Source: Histomonas meleagridis | Lineage: Eukaryota > Parabasalia > Tritrichomonadida > Dientamoebidae | Length of the DNA stretch: 64,000 nucleotides | Assembly: GCA_020186115.1 (NCBI GenBank) | Contig: WSYJ01000025.1 | Span: forward strand, 516,690-580,689 | Direction: 5' to 3' | Part shown: one piece after another, positions 51,513 through 62,346 of the stretch | How the letters are laid out: every line of letters starts with the position of its first letter | Numbering within the stretch: the stretch's first letter is position 1 | Program-made: the position numbers and the translations under genes | The notes under the pieces: generated by a model | The model's input: only the letters and a program-made list of their open reading frames with translations | What the model was told of the DNA's origin: nothing | Database searches by the model: none

Positions 51513-51861
51513 AAGAGGAAATATTTAAATATTGAAATAAACATTTCCTAAATTCAGTTTGTTTTAATACATTATTATTAACGCATGAAATTTGAATTTA
51601 ACGGTGTTCCAAATATGTTAAAATACGATTACATTCAATTGAATTTTTTATAACTGATCCCCCATCATAAAGATCACGAAAAATTTTACCGACCATTCAC
51701 TCATTCGAAAAGTGTCTCCATCGTTTCAATCAAAAAGTTGCCACTTTTCAGTATATATTGAATCCATTTATTCATTCAAATGTGTCGCTTTTCGAACGAT
51801 AGAAAATATTAATATCATTAAGTTTTTTTTATTTATAAATCATTTTGAAATTTACTTATTC
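51513..51861. other. No gene seen
   Basis: Intergenic AT-rich sequence with repeated CAAAAAGTTGCCACTTTTCA-like words (about 51,735). Confidence 0.4.
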
Positions 51862-52010
51862 TAAGTAAATTATGATATTTATTATATACAGTTACAGTTA
51901 ATGTTATTACATTTTTATTTTTAACAATAGAAAAGGAAGGTTTAATATTTATAGCACTAAAATCACAATCTTTAAATTCTTGTGCAAAGCATGTATAAAG
52001 AGATTCCATT
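51862..52010 (-). pseudogene. Truncated copy of the 123-aa Maverick accessory gene
   Basis: Matches the 5' end of the gene at 35,198-35,569 (both strands read MESLYTCFAQEFKDCDF-like) for about 50 codons, then the homology stops. This is the left edge of the second Maverick copy. Confidence 0.85.
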
Positions 52011-52058
52011 AAAAAATAATGAAGTGACAGAATGTTTTTAATGAAATTATTTTAATTT

Positions 52059-52857
52059 ATGGAAAACGATATTAATATTGATGCCTTAGATAATATGATT
52101 GATTATTGTTTATATAAAAATAAACCTAAATTAAATGAAGAATTAATAAGTTAAATTCATCCAGAAGTAAATGTACCTTATAATTCTTTAAATATAGCAG
52201 TAGGTAGACAAAGAAGTGGGAAAACTCAATGTATAATTAGAGAAATTATTAAAATTAGTAATATTAGTCCTAGAACTCATTTATTAATTTATATTAATAA
52301 AAATGGATTAGAAAATGATCCTACATTTGAATCATTAAAACCTTTAATTAAAATCCCAATTTTATATGTAGCTGAAAATCAAGCAAAAGATATAGTTAAA
52401 GATATATTAAAATGGATACAATTTTATAATGAAATTAAAAATAATCATTGGGAAAATAAAATAGTAGATAATCAAATATCTGAATTATTTGAAAAATTAT
52501 CATTTAATAATTTTAATAATTTAACTTTACATACTATAATATTTTTTGAAGATTGTGCTAATAGTCCTATATTTAAAAAACCTACTAATTATTTTAATCA
52601 ATTATTTACTAAATTAGCTCATATTCAATGTTCTGTATTTTTCGCTGTACAATTTTGGAAATCTTTACCTGCTGAAGTTAAAGCTAATGTAAGTACTATA
52701 TTTATATTTCCTAATTTCTCTAAACAACAATTAAGATATATGATTGAACAAATACCATTGCCTTATACTAAAGACAAATATATTCAGTTTATCAAAAACT
52801 GTCAGGACATCAAAAAATGATCGTCGACGTGAGTAATCAAAAAATAAAAATTGAATA
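52059..52857 (+). pseudogene. Second copy of the packaging ATPase, broken
   Basis: Almost identical to 35,609-36,409. A TAA replaces GAA at codon 32 (52,153-52,155) and a base loss near 52,770 shifts the last 30 codons. Walker A (GRQRSGKTQ) and the Walker B-like strand remain encoded. The sequence differences are few and scattered, so the duplication is recent. Confidence 0.9.
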
Positions 52858-52889
52858 AAAAATGATAAATTAAAATTCATTATTTTTTA

Positions 52890-53333
52890 ATGGCATATAA
52901 AGAAAAGGGTATAGATAATGAATTAGCTACTTATCTCAATGTTCTGGGGGTCGATATGAGTGCTGCTATTGAAAAATTAAGACAATGGAGAAATCAACAA
53001 ACCAATAAAACTATAGATGAACTCAATAATCAACTAAACATATGGAGAACACAAAAATCACTTAATATAGATATTAATTCTATATAGGACGATATATTGA
53101 CATATTCACAAAATATTGGACATCCATTCTTTGATGAACTAGTATTATTTCATCCAGAGGTAGAAGAGGAGGACGCTCTAGAAGAACAAACAGAAAATGA
53201 AGAAAATCATTTTTCATCAATGCAACTAACAGTAACTACCGAAGACATTAAACCAATTTTGTCTACCGAAATTTCACCATTGGGTTATGAAAAAGTGGTT
53301 GGAAAATATCAAAAAAGAAGTAACAAATACTAA
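52890..53333 (+). pseudogene. Maverick accessory ORF with one TAG
   Basis: In one frame: MAYKEKGIDNELATYLNVLG, KSLNIDINSI, TAG (53,085), then DILTYSQNIGHPFFDELVLF and an acidic stretch, ending at 53,331. Helical N-terminus with a leucine-rich pattern. There is no counterpart between the ATPase and the next gene in the other copy, where the spacing is only 30 bp. Function unknown. Confidence 0.5.
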
Positions 53334-54368
53334 AAATTCACCACCACCAATAAGACCTCATGAATATCACATTAGAACTCCTGATGGTAAAATGTATGAT
53401 TTTATAGAAGATAAGAATAAATATAAATATACTGGAGGAAGTAATGTTATATTGGATGAAAATATGGATACATTAGCACATCTTATTCTTGATTTGAAGA
53501 AAGATGTTAAAAAAAATTAGAGAGCTTCAAACAATAGAAGGAGCAAGAGCATTAGTTGAAAAACATAATAAAGATAAAAAAGATCCAAGATATCATTGGA
53601 CTGCAATTGAAGAAGATATAAATAAGGATGGTATTCCAGATGTTATAGTTGCAGATCAACATAAAAGAGCAAAATTTGTAAATGGATGGACAGTTAAACA
53701 ACATGACCCAAATGAAAGTCAATATATAAGATTTTTACAACAAAAATATGGTAGTCCACAAAATAGAAAACTTTTGAGAGCAAAAGGTCAACATATAGAG
53801 GATTTCGATGAATTTATGGATAAATATATAAGAAAAGTTTCATATGATGATAATAAGCCATTTGATGATCCTAGGGTAGAACCTACCCCAGAAGGTAGAC
53901 AAATTATGGATACTGTTGATAAATTTAATTTAAAGTATTATCAAGATACAGGTGTTAGAGATGTTTATAAAAACACACAAACCAAGAAGGAGAACAGCAA
54001 ATCAAGTGTTTACTAGATATGTTATTAAGCCAATTTATAATGATTATCTTAAAGATTATCAAAAGAATAATGCTAATGATGAACAACTTCCTGTAAAGTT
54101 AGCTATGATTAAAGGAATGTTTCCAATACTTAGTGTATCTGCTAAATTTTATAATGACATTATAAAAACAAGAATGAATAAGATATTGGCAGGTCAAAAT
54201 ATTAAAGATGAGAAAACAGCTAAGAAATATATTAGAGAAGATACAGGAGAAAATTATTGGACAAGCGCTTCAAAGCAAGCAGTTTCTGAAATTTTACTAG
54301 ATAAGAATAAATTTGCAGATGTTAAAACATCATTATATACATATATTAACAGTAATCGTGGTTTCTAA
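53287..54368 (+). pseudogene. Maverick conserved hypothetical protein, frameshifted, copy 2
   Basis: Three overlapping frames (53,287-53,520; 53,504-54,016; 53,952-54,368) correspond to the gene at 36,440-37,547. Shared blocks: TPDGKMYDF, DTLAHLILDLKKDVKK, YHWTAIEEDINKDGIPDVIV, KPRRRTANQVFTRYVIKP and TGENYWTSASKQAVSEI. The first switch is in an A run (about 53,508-53,515), the second near 53,980. Protein identity to copy 1 is only moderate while flanking genes are almost identical. Confidence 0.65.
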
Positions 54369-54403
54369 ATAAAGAAAATTTTTTTTAAAATCATTATTTT
54401 TTT

Positions 54404-54925
54404 ATGATTAAAATAAGTGATTTCTCACCCCATGTAGGGAAGAATAATACTGAACATAATAGTTCTAGTGCTAATTGTAAAGTTATTATTAATAATAACA
54501 ATAGTGAAACACCAGCACATTATCCTGAAGTTAATGAAGAAACACCAAAAATAATTACAAGAGAAACTGAACTTAATACTGATAATGCAAGTGCTTTATA
54601 TAAACATATAGCTTTAACATTTAGTGCAATATTAAAAATAAATAATATGAAATTAATAGCAAATTTAATTGATAATAGTGGAAAAATTATTATTAATGCT
54701 AATGATTTAATACAAGCTATAAGTTTAATTTTAGAAATTGATTTTAATCAAGTTAGATTAAGTTATGAAGATCCTGAACCTGGATGTTTAAAACATGTAA
54801 ATCCAATTAAAAAAGTTAACTCAATTAAGATTAATGTATATGATTTTAGTTCACAATATAATAAAGAATATAACACATTAATGGATGAATTTAATATATC
54901 ATTAGAAAAAGTATTTATTTATTAA
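54404..54925 (+). CDS. Maverick conserved ORF, full-length copy
   Basis: 173 residues, intact: MIKISDFSPHVGKNNTEHNS at the start, then ALTFSAILKINNMKLIANLI and QAISLILEIDFNQVRLSYED. The last 11 bases overlap the convergent integrase stop. Hydrophobic-polar alternation suggests a compact alpha/beta protein. A truncated copy is at 37,575. Function unknown. Confidence 0.6.
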   Translation: MIKISDFSPHVGKNNTEHNSSSANCKVIINNNNSETPAHYPEVNEETPKIITRETELNTDNASALYKHIALTFSAILKINNMKLIANLIDNSGKIIINANDLIQAISLILEIDFNQVRLSYEDPEPGCLKHVNPIKKVNSIKINVYDFSSQYNKEYNTLMDEFNISLEKVFIY

Positions 54926-56352
54926 GATTAATAGGATAAGGCACAGGATTTAATAAATATCTTGGTACTGACATTTTTATACCTTTTTCATTATAAATAT
55001 TATATTTACCTTTTTCGAAATTATCTACTATAAAAATATCTGGTAATATTTTTGATCTCTTTTTTAATTGATCTGTGTTATAAATCGTTACTGTTGTACC
55101 AAGAGGTAAATAAAATCCTTCTTGATTTATAATTTTATCATTTAATTTATGTAACTCTAAACCAAAAGATTTTCTTTGATTAAAAGCTTCTAATGGTGAA
55201 ATTTTTTTGTGATTTAATTGACTTAATGTTTTATGATAAGTATTATTATAATTACCAACAATTTTCTTCATATGATATGGATCTATTTCTTTTAAACCCA
55301 TATTATCAGCTATATCTCTGATAGTTCTACAAATTCTATTGATTATAGCTAAAGAAGTATGAATAGGATAAGATTTATCTTCTAAAATTATTCTTTTTAC
55401 TGGAATTATTTTTACACCAGATAAATGTGCTGCTATATATTGTAAAGGTTTCGATAAAAATGATTTTTCAGAATCACAATGTATAATTTTAGGATTAAAT
55501 CCTGCATTATATAATATAAATAAAGCTTTAGCTATAAATTCTATTGATTTCTTTGTAGTTATTTTATCATTGATTTTTGTATTAGTATAGGCATAAAATA
55601 AAAATCTAGACCTAATTTCAACTGCTAATAAATAACAATATTTTGACTCTGTTTTAGTGGTTTCATCATAACCAGAAAAAAATAAATCCATTTGATATTC
55701 ACCATTATTACCAATATATTTTAATTGATATTTTTTATTTCTTTTATAAGGAAAATAATGTATATTAGGTTTAAATTGAGGATCTAATTTTGAATAATCA
55801 ATATGATATGGAAGTAAATAGTTATCAAATAAATATTTGTTTTTCGAACGAGATTTGAAACCTGTGTTAATATAAGGTGAATTCTTAGAATCTTCATAAA
55901 TATTATAATTTTTATATGTATTGTCACGAGGAAATTCACTAAAATATTGTAACAAATAATTACTATATGCATAATCGAATGTAAATACGTTCCCAATTTC
56001 ATTAACAATTATTTCAATACCATATGAATATTTCCTTAATTCTTCACAATATTTATTAAATTTGATAGGCTTTTTTTCAGCTTCAAAAACTTTGTGTGCA
56101 AACATCTCATTCAATTTTTTGATAATCTTTCTAATATAATATGCATAATGCTCTGGGATTGTTTTTCCTCCAATTTTGCCATTAATAGGCGTAATTTTTT
56201 CATTTTCGATAAAATTTTTGATAAAATTATATTCAAATTCTTCATAATTGTTAAAATGTTTATTTTTATATTGATCATCTGCTATTCTTTGTAAGTTGAC
56301 ATCTATATGATAATTAACTAAATTGTTGTATGTTTCGACAAGAAATTTTCAA
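54915..56352 (-). CDS. Maverick retroviral-like (c-) integrase, 5' end lost
   Basis: Frame open from about 56,352 (VETYNNLVNYHIDVNL...) to 54,915; the usual ATG is absent because the pogo-like element abuts it, so N-terminal residues are missing. Core: QMDLFFSGYDETTKTES (first Asp), IIHCDSEKSFLS (second Asp) and SLAIINRICRTIRDI at the place where the third acid is expected, which reads INR rather than the typical ER/DR. A C-terminal chromodomain-like tail (LPDIFIVDNFEKGKYNIYNE) follows. It would insert Maverick DNA into the host genome. Confidence 0.7.
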
Positions 56353-56376
56353 GATAATGCAAATTAAATAAATATT

Positions 56377-57261
56377 TTATTTTCGATATTCAAATCCAGT
56401 AAGCTTTTGATATTCAAATCCAGTAAGCTTAAATGAAGCATGGATATTTGTTGAACATGTGCTTAATTCATAAGCTCTAAACATCTTATATAAATGCTGA
56501 AGTTTTGGATGAATATCATCATTATTTGGAATATATTTTTCGTAATTTCTTAAAATACCAAAAAGTAAACGATCTAAAACTTGAAATAAATGAGAAGTAT
56601 GAGGGGGATAAGTAATAACTAAAATCATAAGTTTTGCTAATTTTTTTAATAGTTTTTCATCAAGATGACCAGAACAATTATCAAAAAAGAGAATCGCCGG
56701 TTTTTCTGAACAATCAGGTCCATTTCGATCAGATTTAACTTGCGGAACAAATTTTTGTAGAACAAATTCAGTAAATATTTCTATTGTAACATAAGATGAT
56801 GCTTCAACCCTTATACTTAGATCAACATCCCTTCTTATTGGTGTATTAAATATTTCTTCTGAATTTGGATCAGATGTAATTATTAGAGGGAAATAAGCAT
56901 CGCCACCACCATTTATTGTGACAACAAGGGTTAAATGTCTCATTTTCCCTATTTACTGGATAATGAAGACTTCTATTTTCAAGTTCCTTTGGGACTACAA
57001 CCATTTTCGGTTTTCTATCTTCCCAATCTCTTTTCTATTTTTGTTCGCTTTGCATAAAATTTTCCGAACATTCCCTTCGGTAATATTAAAGATCTTTGCC
57101 ATTAGTTTAGCATTTGCTGTAATAAAACAATTTGTTTTTAGAAATTGACGAATAAAAAGTAATTGTTCATTTCGAGAAGAACTAGTGATAAAACCATCAT
57201 TTCTTGTAATTGCCCGAACATCAATAGGGCGAATGATTGTCCCAATGCATTGAACGTACAC
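56377..57261 (-). pseudogene. pogo/Tigger-like transposase, internally deleted
   Basis: C-terminal piece (56,943-56,377): RHLTLVVTINGGGDAYFPLI, KPAILFFDNCSGHLDEKLLK (second Asp), TYPPHTSHLFQVLDRLLFG (third Asp). The N-terminal piece (57,261-56,995) holds an HTH: FITANAKLMAKIFNITEGNV. Between them a VVPKELENRSLHYPV link can be read in a different frame. The region that should hold the first Asp is missing. Near its end TATTCAAATCCAGTAAGCTT is tandemly duplicated. Confidence 0.7.
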
Positions 57262-58260
<999 letters not shown>

Positions 58261-58389
58261 TATAATTAATGTTTAATTTTATCTGATAAGATTTTTTCGA
58301 ATATATCCGAAATCTCTTCCATGATCGACCACAAAACAAAATTCGTGAAGCTAATCAGATAATTTATATTTATCAGAGTAACCTTATTT

Positions 58390-58988
58390 TCTTCGCCGAA
58401 GTTTTGCCGCAGCCCATAAAAATTCGATTCGTTGTGTATGTGCTAAAGTTTGATAATCCACAAAGTTTATAAAATCATTTATCGTTAAAACAGAATAAAA
58501 ATCTTTATTTTAATATAAATATGATTTCCATTCATCACTCACAATAAGTGATGAAGGAGCTATTATTGATTTGATAATGTGTTGGAAAGTTTCTTTCTTC
58601 CTGTTTGGAACAGGAAAAAAATAAACTCTTCCTCGTTTGTTCCCATCGGAACCTCAAAATACCCATTGTTGTGGGACAATTCTTCCCACATGGTTGTTAC
58701 GTTTTGTAGAAACGCATCCGTCGATTTGCACATAATCTTTTAATGAATTGCTTGTCATTATATTTGAATATTTTCTTATCATTTCTTGTCGGAAGATGTC
58801 AAATCAATTAATATTGTTGGCATTGACATTCCAACAATTCCGTGGGTAGTGTGAATCGAAAAATCGGCACAAAAGCAAGCGAATATTAATAAAATTTTAT
58901 TGATATCAACTTTAACTGATACAAAATGGAGAGGAGGATAAGCATGAATTGTCGTAAAAGACGATCGATTTGTACATCTAAAATTCAT
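58390..58988 (-). pseudogene. Merlin/ISXO2-like transposase, C-terminal remnant
   Basis: Minus strand: NFRCTNRSSFTTIHAYPPLH, then YVQIDGCVSTKRNNHVGRIV with the first Asp, SSLIVSDEWKSYLY with the second, and THTQRIEFLWAAAKLRRRK with the Glu: the DDE order of IS1595/Merlin. Stops and a few frame changes break it. Complements the N-terminal fragment at 14,228-14,557 but is not its other half. Confidence 0.7.
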
Positions 58989-59332
58989 ATTTTGTATGTT
59001 AAATTACATATATTTCTGGCATTTTTCGCAAGTAACGATTTCTGTGCACAGAAAAAGATGCACCTGTAATCTGAGTAATATATAGAGAATGAAATCCTTG
59101 GTTTATGAGACTGCTCATTGTTTGGGAATTTACATCCATCTATTCTGACACTTTTTGAATGTGTGATTTTGATCAGAATATTCGATTGGCGTTCCAGAAC
59201 AATAATTTTTATAATGAATAAATTTCAATTGATATAGTTTTATAATTTTGTCGACTAAGATCTTATTATGACTAATCAATGAGCATCTTCTGATAATTCG
59301 TATATGATGTATCGTCGGTAGGTATCTAATGC

Positions 59333-59409
59333 GGTCGGTACTAATCCCGAGAATACAAGGGTCCCGGCCGGGAGCCGGGACCCTTGTATTCTCGGGATTA
59401 GTACCGACC
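59333..59409. repeat. Perfect GC-rich hairpin, 36-bp arms and 5-nt loop
   Basis: The left arm (59,333-59,368, GGTCGGTACTAATCCCGAGA then ATACAAGGGTCCCGGC) is exactly complementary to 59,374-59,409, with loop CGGGA. There is no mismatch. GC is about 55% in a region below 30%. Function unknown: transposon centre, viral or plasmid-like origin, or assembly foldback. Confidence 0.98.
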
Positions 59410-59534
59410 TTTTCTTCTGACATCGGAAATCCAAAATGCTTCTGAGTCCTCCAGTCTTTTAAGTGAGCCACAATTTTAACGTAAACTTATTAAAAAATTT
59501 GTATAACAAATAAAATTGTCCCTATGTTATATTT

Positions 59535-59606
59535 GGTCGCATGGCAAACTTATTTCAATGAATCAATGGACAGTATTCTCAATTTTGAAATGTCACTTCA
59601 TCACTT
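59535..59606 (+). promoter_or_regulatory. Putative promoter with shared upstream box
   Basis: The reverse complement of AGTTTGCCATGCGACC (59,535-59,550) and two TCACTTCA initiator-like words (59,593 and 59,601) precede the ATG at 59,615. The same combination precedes the gene at 28,402-28,869, including similar spacing between box and initiator. Confidence 0.45.
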
Positions 59607-59614
59607 CACTCTCT

Positions 59615-60050
59615 ATGAATACGGAATCCTATTCAGTTACCAAACTTGGAGATCATTCGGAAAATGTATAAGAAAATAATAAATGGTCATCGAAAAAATT
59701 TCCCAGAACATTTAAAATTTAAATTTGATGGGATATATATGTCATGGGAACACATCGTTTATTTTTCAATTTCTTCGAAAATTTAAGCCAAGATGATAAA
59801 AATAAATTAATATTATCATCTCAATATTGGGTTCAGTTTTTCACAGAAGAATTAGATTATCCAGAAAAACTTAATAATCTATACCATTCTCATTCAAAGT
59901 TTGATGCAACAACAGTATATTATAGATTATTAAATATATTTTCAACTATAAGACATTTATTCGAATAGTATCAGAGATTAGAAAGAAAATATTATAATAA
60001 AATATTTATAATTAATTAGGAAGAAATCAAATTAACCTGTGGAATTAAAC
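59615..60050 (+). pseudogene. Three-module repeat protein family, truncated copy 3
   Basis: ATG at 59,615 (MNTESYSVTKLGDHSENV), then in shifting frames NFPEHLKFKFDGIYMSWEH and FFNFFENLSQDDKNKLILSS, which match module 3 of the copy at 19,778 (IPEHLKLIFNGISMSWEN; FFRNFIQNDKN). It ends RHLFE-stop at 59,966, with a trailing NKIFIIN motif in frame with the EGY...FIIN linker of other copies. Homology to the inverted duplication begins 20 bp further on. Confidence 0.6.
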
Positions 60051-60068
60051 CAATTGATACTTGGGACA

Positions 60069-60620
60069 ATATCCTCAATTTTGTGTGATCAATACATAAA
60101 TTATGAGTATATCGACGATAATTTCTCTCAAGTGCCCGATATTTATGTAAATTATACAAAAAGTGGAGTAAGTAAAAGTGAGACCATTTTGTTTTGAGAT
60201 GAGTATCAAAAGCATAATTAATCTCTAAGAAAGTTGGTGGCATTAAAAAAAAAAAACATCATGATGATAGCTAATAAAAAAAACTCTAAAATTTTTATGA
60301 GTTGTTTTTGACATAATTATAATATTTTTTAATATGAGGAAAATATTAAACATCTGTTTTGTATTTATTTATAAATACAACAACTTAATGATTGCAATTT
60401 TGTATTTAATCTTTCTCGAGAAAAAAAAAATTTAGAATTTTTTCCTTGTTTCGTAGACAAAATATTTAATTTGCTCTAAATATATTTCAAAAATATTAAT
60501 AATCATGATATAGAATAGCAAAAACATCATTTTTCACTTACAAAATTTGCCATTAAAATAGTGGAAACAAACCAATATTGACAAAAAGTGACAATTTAGA
60601 TTTTAGACAAAACAATCTCA
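60069..60620. repeat. Inverted segmental duplication, right copy (partner 8,041-8,590)
   Basis: Reverse complement of the left copy with perhaps 10% differences. It carries the end of the small secreted-protein ORF (ISSILCDQYINYEYIDDN ... KSETILF-stop at 60,195) and the upstream region of the UBL/UBA gene, whose ATG is changed to ATT here. The two copies face each other 52 kb apart. Confidence 0.8.
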
Positions 60621-60900
60621 CTAATCAATAGGTTATGATAATATTTTTATTTTCAAACCATTACTTTATCGCTCATATCTTCAATTAGATGTTATATATG
60701 TGTTAAAAGTGGGACGGTAGTTGACATAGTAAACTACTGTGGTATACCCCCACCCTCTCAAACATTAATTATTTATCTACTTCTTCTTTACTCGGGTCCC
60801 ATAAAAACTACCCGAGTGGGGACCGTCGCAAAGCGAAGTGAAAAATGATTGTTATATTCCACTTCGTTACCTATATACTCGGTGGAGGGGAAATTTTTTT
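60621..60900 (+). ncRNA. Candidate structured RNA or regulatory region
   Basis: Three stem-forming pairs lie within about 180 bases: GGTAGTTGACATAGTAAACT with the following TACTGTGGTATACC, ACTCGGGT with ACCCGAGT (60,790-60,818), and CGAAGTG with CACTTCG (60,834-60,867). GGGTCCC can also pair with GGGGACC, so two exclusive folds are possible. No known RNA family is recognised. Confidence 0.25.
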
Positions 60901-61218
60901 GTGTTAATTGTTAACGTATTTATTATGTTATAACTAATAAATAATGACACTTTTTAATATATCATTCAATATTTAGCCATATCTAATTCAGTGCTTACAT
61001 TTGTCATTTTGGTACTATCTTACAACCGTGGAGAATATGAATACTACCTCTTCAAAAAGTGAGAGCCCCATTCAATCATTATTAAGAATTTGAATAAGGT
61101 GTAATATTTATTCAAAAATTGGCTCTCAATATGTTTTCTGAAAAAATATTTTAATTCAATTTAATTTTGAATAATTTACAATTTTCGTCATGTTTTTTTT
61201 TTTGAATAAAAACTGTAT
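60901..61218. other. No gene seen
   Basis: AT-rich sequence carrying two copies of a CAAAAAGTGAGAGCC/CACTTTTTAATAT-like word, otherwise featureless. Confidence 0.4.
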
Positions 61219-61400
61219 TTGTTCTCACTTATATGTGTTCATTTCATTGTCTTATGTTCATTCTCACATATATGTGCTAATTCTCATTTATTCTTATTAA
61301 TGTTTTATTATATATGTTTATTCTCACTTATATGTGCTTATTCTCACCTATATGTGTTTCTTTTCATTATTTTATGTACCAACATTCGCTCAAATCATCA
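61219..61400 (+). repeat. Imperfect tandem repeat of TTCTCACTTATATGTG
   Basis: Six to eight degenerate 16-20-bp units of the type TTATTCTCACTTATATGTGC. It yields a spurious cysteine/histidine-rich frame. Confidence 0.8.
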
Positions 61401-61779
61401 AATATAATTTCTCAAATATATAATTTGAACGACTTTCATTTGATATAGATAATACATAGTGAACATGGGGTTTAGTTAAAGATAATTCAAACTTATTCTA
61501 ATTTCAGAAATGGAGCTCCAATGATTAATTAGATTCAAAAAGTTTACAAATCAATGTTTACATTATTATTTCAATGAGCAATTGATTTAATTATTTCCAT
61601 TTAACCTCCACATAACATCGTATATTTTTTTCTTTTTATTTTAATTACTCGTGTTGTTATACGATGACTTTTTGATAATATATTTGAGAACTTTACATCA
61701 AATTTTTGAATATTTAATTATGCAACATCTCATATTATACTGACTTTTTGAAATGAATGGCCAACCAAATTGAATTCAA

Positions 61780-61956
61780 ATGGAAACAAATGAGAACGAA
61801 ACACCTCCAGAGTTGATTCAAGCCTTTAAAGCACTTACAGGTTCATATATTCCACATATTCAAGCATTAACAGAAAAAATTAGAAATATTTCAGATATAT
61901 TTAATTGTAGATTTGTATCAAGATCAGTCGGAGAAAGTAGATTAACTCAGTTATAT
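61780..61956 (+). pseudogene. 5' fragment of a host-like gene
   Basis: METNENETPPELIQAFKALT then YIPHIQALTEKIRNISDIFN and CRFVSRSVGESRLTQLYV have normal coding composition. The frame is cut where a (CA)n and GC-rich junction begins (about 61,957-62,030). Possibly a duplicated gene start. Family unknown. Confidence 0.4.
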
Positions 61957-61965
61957 GTATGCCAT

Positions 61966-62030
61966 CACAACACACACACACACAGCGCTATGTGAGCTTC
62001 GTGCTACGCACTCGCTCCCACTCGCGCTAC
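61966..62030. other. (CA)n tract and GC-rich island
   Basis: CACACACACACACA followed by GTGAGCTTCGTGCTACGCAC and CTCGCTCCCACTCGCGCTAC, similar in style to the island at 8,722-8,806. Confidence 0.5.
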
Positions 62031-62150
62031 ATAAACTAAAGGATGAACGGCTAAAATCGATTGAATTATCATAAATCGGTTGGTTTTGATTGAAAGTAAT
62101 TAAATATATTTAAATTCATGATGACATTTATTTTTTAAAATGTGTGGCAT

Positions 62151-62153
62151 GAC

Positions 62154-62188
<35 letters not shown>

Positions 62189-62285
62189 AAAAGTTATTAG
62201 CTAAAGGAAATTCGGAAAAGCTGAATGAGTTTCTCCATTTTAGTGATTTGACGTGAATATTGCATGTTTACTGGAGCTGATGATG
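62151..62285 (+). repeat. CTAA-containing direct repeat, copy A
   Basis: GACAAACTAACTAACTAACT (nine CTAA units), then AGCTAAAGGAAATTCGGAAA and a stretch ending TTTACTGGAGCTGATGA. The same segment recurs at 62,347-62,472 with six CTAA units. Confidence 0.95.
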
Positions 62286-62346
62286 ATAACGGATGAGTTG
62301 TTGTTAATGCTATGTGGAAAGTTGTGTTTTCATTATTTTTTAACAC

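Noticed and set aside
61219-61407. Cysteine/histidine-rich small protein
   Set aside because: It is a translation of the TTCTCACTTATATGTG tandem repeat.
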